Positions 60,449 to 64,000 of a stretch of 64,000 bases of DNA are shown here, piece after piece. The notes beneath the pieces are model-generated. The model saw only the letters and a program-made list of their open reading frames with translations, had not been told where the DNA came from and ran no database searches. A program made the position numbers and the translations under genes. The first letter of the stretch is position 1, and each line of letters starts with the position of its first letter. This DNA comes from Halosolutus halophilus (lineage in GTDB: Archaea > Halobacteriota > Halobacteria > Halobacteriales > Natrialbaceae). The stretch covers positions 372,001-436,000 of the forward strand of contig NZ_CP094974.1 in NCBI RefSeq assembly GCF_022869805.1. The letters are read 5' to 3'.

Positions 60449-61633
60449 TCACTCGATCGTCGGCCCGGCCCCGATCGGATAGGCGGTCAGGTTCTCGTAG
60501 CCGTCCTCGGTCACGACGACCAGGTCCTCGATGCGGACGCCCCCGACGGCGGGGTCGTAGATCCCCGGTTCGATCGTGATCACGTGGCCGGGTTCGAGGT
60601 CGCCGCCGGCGGGAGAGACGCTGGGCTGTTCGTGGATGTCCAGGCCGACGCCGTGGCCGGTGCTGTGGATGAAGCCCGTCTCCGTGCCCGGATCGCTGCG
60701 GAGCGTCTCGTACCCCGCGTCCTCGATCACGTCGCAGGCCGCGTCGTGGACGTCGGCTCCGGTCGCGCCGGGTTCGATCGCGTCGAGTGCGACCTCGTAG
60801 GCCTCCTTCGTGACCTCGTACCGCCGACGGGCCTCCTCCCCCGGGTCGCCAACGGCGACCGTCCGGGTCATGTCGGCGAAGTACTTCGATTCTTTGTCAC
60901 GCGGGAAGATGTCGATCACGATCAGTTCGCCTGCCGCGAGCGGGCCGCTGCCCCGATCGTGCGGGTCGGCGGCGTCGGCCCCGCAGGCGACGATCGTGTC
61001 GTCGAGCGCGCAGCCGTGGCGGATCAGGGTGATCTCGATCTCCTCCTTGACGCGCTCGCTCGTCAGCGGCTCGCCCTCGTGGACGAGGACGCCGTCGTCG
61101 ACGTCCGCGGTCGCAATGAGATCCTCCGCGGCCGCCATCGCGGCCTCGTTGGCCCGCTGGGCCGCCCGGATCCGTTCGATCTCCCACTCGGTTTTCGTCG
61201 CGCGAACGTCCTCGACGATCCCCTCGGATTCGACCGTGACCGCGACGCCGCGATCGCGGAGGCCGTCCGCCGTCCCCGTCGGGAAGGTCCGCGGAACGGC
61301 GATCGACTGGATGTCGTGATCGTCGAGGAACGCGGCCACACACCGGACCGTCCCCGCGTACTGGCCGTACTCCGCGACCAGTTCCTGGTAGTCGTAGACC
61401 GATCGGCGCGTGACCGTCTCCGCGTCGGCGTCCGTGCTGGCGCGGCCGTACTCCAGGCCCGAGACCAGCAGATTGACCGCCCCGTCCGCGGTGACGAGCG
61501 TCTGGTAGGCGTCCGGCGCGTCGAAGCCGGAGACGTACCGCTGGTCCGAGTCCGAAGCGTCGTCGTCGATGAGATAGCCGTCCAGCCCCTCGTCGTCCAG
61601 ATACGAGAGAAGCGGCGACAGGTCGGTCTCCAT
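60449..61633 (-). CDS. M24-family aminopeptidase (Xaa-Pro dipeptidase-like)
   Basis: A 394-residue pita-bread metallopeptidase. The metal ligands are clear: Asp in LIVIDIFPRD and Asp in YFADMTRTVAVG, His in STGHGVGLDIHE, Glu in ITIEPGIYD and Glu in VRIEDLVVV. The N-terminal creatinase-like domain is typical of Xaa-Pro peptidases (YLDDEGLDGYLIDDD). It trims proline-containing peptides in the cytoplasm. ATG 61633 follows a minus-strand TATA-like aattatg at about 61657-61664, giving a leaderless start. It is convergent with the FAD gene, with only 6 nt between the stops. Confidence 0.92.
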   Translation of the reverse strand: METDLSPLLSYLDDEGLDGYLIDDDASDSDQRYVSGFDAPDAYQTLVTADGAVNLLVSGLEYGRASTDADAETVTRRSVYDYQELVAEYGQYAGTVRCVAAFLDDHDIQSIAVPRTFPTGTADGLRDRGVAVTVESEGIVEDVRATKTEWEIERIRAAQRANEAAMAAAEDLIATADVDDGVLVHEGEPLTSERVKEEIEITLIRHGCALDDTIVACGADAADPHDRGSGPLAAGELIVIDIFPRDKESKYFADMTRTVAVGDPGEEARRRYEVTKEAYEVALDAIEPGATGADVHDAACDVIEDAGYETLRSDPGTETGFIHSTGHGVGLDIHEQPSVSPAGGDLEPGHVITIEPGIYDPAVGGVRIEDLVVVTEDGYENLTAYPIGAGPTIE

Positions 61634-61988
61634 GTCCGGTGATGTGCGAGCGCTCCACATAATTGCCCGGATTCCGGTCACGGATGCGCCTCGCGCTTCG
61701 GCGGCGCTCTCGACGATCCGAGCGCGCCCGGTTCCGACCGGTGCCGTCGAGGCTGTCCACGCTGGCCGTACCGAACGGACACCCGGAAAGGGCGCTCACG
61801 GCCGCTGGTGTCCCGTGCGCGAGTATTGAGACGACGCCGGGGCGGACGGCATCGGCTCGTCGCTCGAACGGGTCGGAATTACGTTTTGCGGGATCGGAAT
61901 CGTTCGGGAGACCGGAACGGGCCGGACGAACCGTCCGGAATACTACCACCACCGGTATCGTGATAGGGTGGCCGGACGAGGATCCCGT
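61634..61988. other. 355-nt divergent region between the M24 peptidase and aroA
   Basis: No gene is seen. The minus-strand TATA-like box of the peptidase lies at about 61657-61664. The aroA promoter should be near 61950-61965, where tgatag occurs, but no strong TATA box is visible. Confidence 0.4.
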
Positions 61989-63281
61989 ATGGACGTTACC
62001 ATCTCCCCGTCCCGGGTTCGCGGACGGGCCCGCGCGCCCCCGTCGAAGAGCTACACCCACCGGGCGATCCTCGCCTCGGGCTACGCGGACAGCGCGACAG
62101 TGTACGACGCGCTCTGGAGCGCGGATACGCGTGCGACCGCCCGCGCCGTCGAGCTATTCGGCGGTGACGTCACTCGATCGGACGACGGGACGCTCGCGAT
62201 CGAGGGGTTCGACGGCCGCCCGGACGTGCCGGCGGACGTGATCGACTGCGACAACAGCGGGACGACGATCCGACTGGTCACCGCCGCCGCGGCGCTGGCC
62301 GACGGCACGTCGGTCCTCACCGGCGACGACTCCCTCCGATCGCGTCCGCAGGGGCCGCTCCTCGAGGCGATCGAAGACCTCGGCGGCGAGGCCGAAAGCA
62401 CTCGCGGGAACGGCCGGGCACCGCTCGTCGTCACCGGACCCGTAGAGGGCGGCGCGGTTTCGATCCCCGGCGACGTCTCCTCGCAGTACGTCACGGCCCT
62501 GCTGATGGCCGGCGCGGTCACCGACGAGGGGATCGAGATCGACCTCGAGACGGAACTCAAATCGGCACCGTACGTCGACGTCACGCTCGAGGTGCTCGAC
62601 GACTTCGGCGTCGAGGCCGGACACACCGACGCCGGGTTCGCCGTCGCAGGCGACCAGAACTACCGGCCCGAGGGCGGCGAGTACGCCGTCCCCGGCGACT
62701 TCTCCTCTATTTCCTACCTCCTCGCGGCGGGTGCGATCGCCGGCGACGAGACGGTCACGATCGAGGGCGCACAGCCGAGCGCGCAGGGCGATACCGCCAT
62801 CGTCGACGTCGTCGATCGGATGGGTGCCGACGTCGACTGGGATCGCGACGCGGGAACGATCGACGTCACGGCCGCGCCGCTGTCGGGAATCGAGGTCTCC
62901 GTCGCGGACACGCCGGACCTGCTGCCGACGATCGCCACGCTCGGTGCGGTGGCGGACGGCGACACCCGGATCGTGGACGCCGAACACGTCCGCTACAAGG
63001 AGACCGATCGCGTGAGCGCGATGGCCGAAGAACTCGCATCGATGGGCGTCGAGACGACCGAGGAGCACGACTCGCTGACGATCCACGGCGGCGAGTCAAC
63101 GCTCGACGGAGCGACCGTCGACGGGCGGGCCGACCACCGGATCGTCATGGCGCTGGCGCTGGCCGGACTGGTCGCCGAGGGCGAGACGACGATCGAGGGT
63201 GCCGAGCACGTCGACGTCTCCTTCCCCGGGTTTTTCGACGTGCTGTACGACCTGGGCGCGACGCTCGATCGACACGAGTAG
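61989..63281 (+). CDS. aroA: 3-phosphoshikimate 1-carboxyvinyltransferase (EPSP synthase)
   Basis: A 430-residue EPSP synthase, the sixth step of the shikimate pathway. The N-terminal substrate loop is [15 protein letters not shown], then [47 protein letters not shown] and the later [29 protein letters not shown] and [17 protein letters not shown], all diagnostic. The start is ATG 61989 ([17 protein letters not shown]); GTG 61968 is in frame. It acts in the cytoplasm upstream of tyrA. Confidence 0.96.
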   Translation: MDVTISPSRVRGRARAPPSKSYTHRAILASGYADSATVYDALWSADTRATARAVELFGGDVTRSDDGTLAIEGFDGRPDVPADVIDCDNSGTTIRLVTAAAALADGTSVLTGDDSLRSRPQGPLLEAIEDLGGEAESTRGNGRAPLVVTGPVEGGAVSIPGDVSSQYVTALLMAGAVTDEGIEIDLETELKSAPYVDVTLEVLDDFGVEAGHTDAGFAVAGDQNYRPEGGEYAVPGDFSSISYLLAAGAIAGDETVTIEGAQPSAQGDTAIVDVVDRMGADVDWDRDAGTIDVTAAPLSGIEVSVADTPDLLPTIATLGAVADGDTRIVDAEHVRYKETDRVSAMAEELASMGVETTEEHDSLTIHGGESTLDGATVDGRADHRIVMALALAGLVAEGETTIEGAEHVDVSFPGFFDVLYDLGATLDRHE

Positions 63282-63288
63282 TCCCTGG

Positions 63289-63320
63289 CACGCATCGACT
63301 CCCGCACGCATCGACTCCCG
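63289..63320. repeat. Perfect 16-bp direct duplication
   Basis: CACGCATCGACTCCCG occurs twice head-to-tail just after aroA. The 351-nt gap to the next gene has no other gene; AT content is high from about 63510 to 63630, where the promoter of the permease gene should lie. Confidence 0.8.
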
Positions 63321-63632
63321 ATCGAACCGCTCCGCTGTTCGAACGCACGAACCCGATCGACGCTCCGTCGGAACGGAGTCAGAGCGTCGATCGATCGCGA
63401 TATCTCGATCGTCACCGGTGACGAGCAACGAGCGGGCGCGATCGGACGTCCAAACGTCTATTTGGCAGTCTTTCGGTCGTTGACGAATTCCGTGACTACC
63501 GTCTTGCACCGATTAGTACACGGAGTTAGTTACTGATGTATCGCTCACGTATTTCAGATTAATTTCACAACGAGTTATTACTGGGAACCGGTCGCGTGAA
63601 GTATTATCCATGTTGCTAGCTAGGTAATACCA

Positions 63633-64000
63633 TGGCGCTCGCAGATGGTCGACGGTACCTCAAGGGGGTGACAATCGAGCAGTGGTTCGGGCTGGTACTT
63701 CTGGCGGGGCTGGGCGCGTTGCTCCTCGATCTCGCGCGTCGAATCGTTCTCGGTGAGCTCCGGTTCGGTACGTTCTCGCTGTTCTTCTGGCGTGGTCTCA
63801 TCGACGGGTTGATCATCGCGCTCGCCGCCGCCGGACTCTCGATGACCTACGCCATCCTCAAGTTCGCAAATTTCTCTCACGGCGATCTCGTCACCACCGG
63901 CGCGTTCACCGGATGGACCGCCGCATACGTCGTGGGGGGAGTCGGAGTCGCCGAGTTCAGGACGAGGATACTTCTGAACGCCGATCGTGGGACCTCCGCC
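63633..64000 (+). CDS. Branched-chain amino acid ABC transporter permease LivH-like (cut by window edge)
   Basis: At least 122 residues of a membrane permease that continues beyond the window. After MALADGRRYLKGVTIEQWFGLVLLAGLGALLLDLARR a hydrophobic helix follows, then the LivH core ALAAAGLSMTYAILKFANFSHGDLVTTGAF, which matches the inner-membrane permease of branched-chain amino acid ABC transporters. The C-terminal part is missing. ATG 63633 follows a TATA-like agtattatcc at about 63601-63610 by 25-30 nt, so a leaderless transcript is likely. The companion permease and ATPases should lie to the right. Confidence 0.85.

Overview
The window is chromosomal DNA from an extremely halophilic archaeon. 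The proteins are very acidic, the DNA is GC-rich with G/C-ending codons, many genes look leaderless with a TATA-like box about 20-30 nt upstream of the start codon, and several gene neighbourhoods are typical of haloarchaea (rps15-recJ-like-pcc1-rps3ae; sufC-sufB-sufD). A Natrialbales-type relative (Natrinema, Haloterrigena, Natronococcus group) is my impression only; no ribosomal RNA is present to test it.

Layout. 1-0.75 kb: two small haloarchaeal proteins, the first cut by the window edge. 0.9-3.6 kb: replicative family-B DNA polymerase with a striking codon-usage patch between two known intein sites. 3.85-7.5 kb: sufCBD Fe-S assembly operon behind an AT-rich promoter with an 18-bp palindrome. 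7.7-9.9 kb: putative DNA-binding protein, ferritin-like protein and DtxR-type metal regulator. 10-14 kb: exported phospholipase-D-like protein with a lamin-tail domain, acidic HEAT-repeat protein, CDP-alcohol phosphatidyltransferase. 14.4 kb: halocyanin-like lipoprotein. 15-17.7 kb: rps15 / RecJ-like / pcc1 / rps3ae. 18-19.7 kb: acyl-CoA synthetase. 20 kb: tRNA-Ala(GGC) next to a broken tyrosine-recombinase remnant, a scar of an integrated element. 20.5-27.7 kb: VOC protein, two permeases, an ABC exporter pair around a surface protein. 28-31 kb: stress group (two double-UspA proteins, dodecin-like protein, DUF2267). 31-34.4 kb: arylsulfotransferase-like protein with a possible coupled leader peptide, DedA-like protein, two DUF457 membrane proteins. 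34.5-40.3 kb: flippase-like protein, two sulfatase-fold enzymes and two GT4 glycosyltransferases, probably an envelope glycan or glycolipid locus. 40.4-42.4 kb: an unusual phage-like protein and an Na+/H+ antiporter. 42.4-49.2 kb: a three-gene AddAB/RecBCD-like helicase-nuclease operon with a 23-bp tandem repeat at one start codon. 49.3-55.5 kb: small proteins (zinc ribbon, DUF1328, wHTH, Rdx), surE, Rsm22-like methyltransferase plus tyrA, and a DUF7521/wHTH pair. 55.5-64 kb: membrane-fused sulfite-oxidase-like enzyme, rhomboid protease, FAD oxidoreductase, M24 peptidase, aroA, and the start of a branched-chain amino acid permease.

How the genes work together. The suf operon, ferritin-like protein and DtxR regulator form an iron/Fe-S neighbourhood. 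tyrA and aroA both serve aromatic amino acid synthesis but are 7 kb apart. The helicase-nuclease trio is the best candidate for a little-described system. The polymerase patch and the repeat-borne start codons are the most unusual sequence signals.

All assignments come from reading motifs by eye. Family names are from memory and no database search was run.
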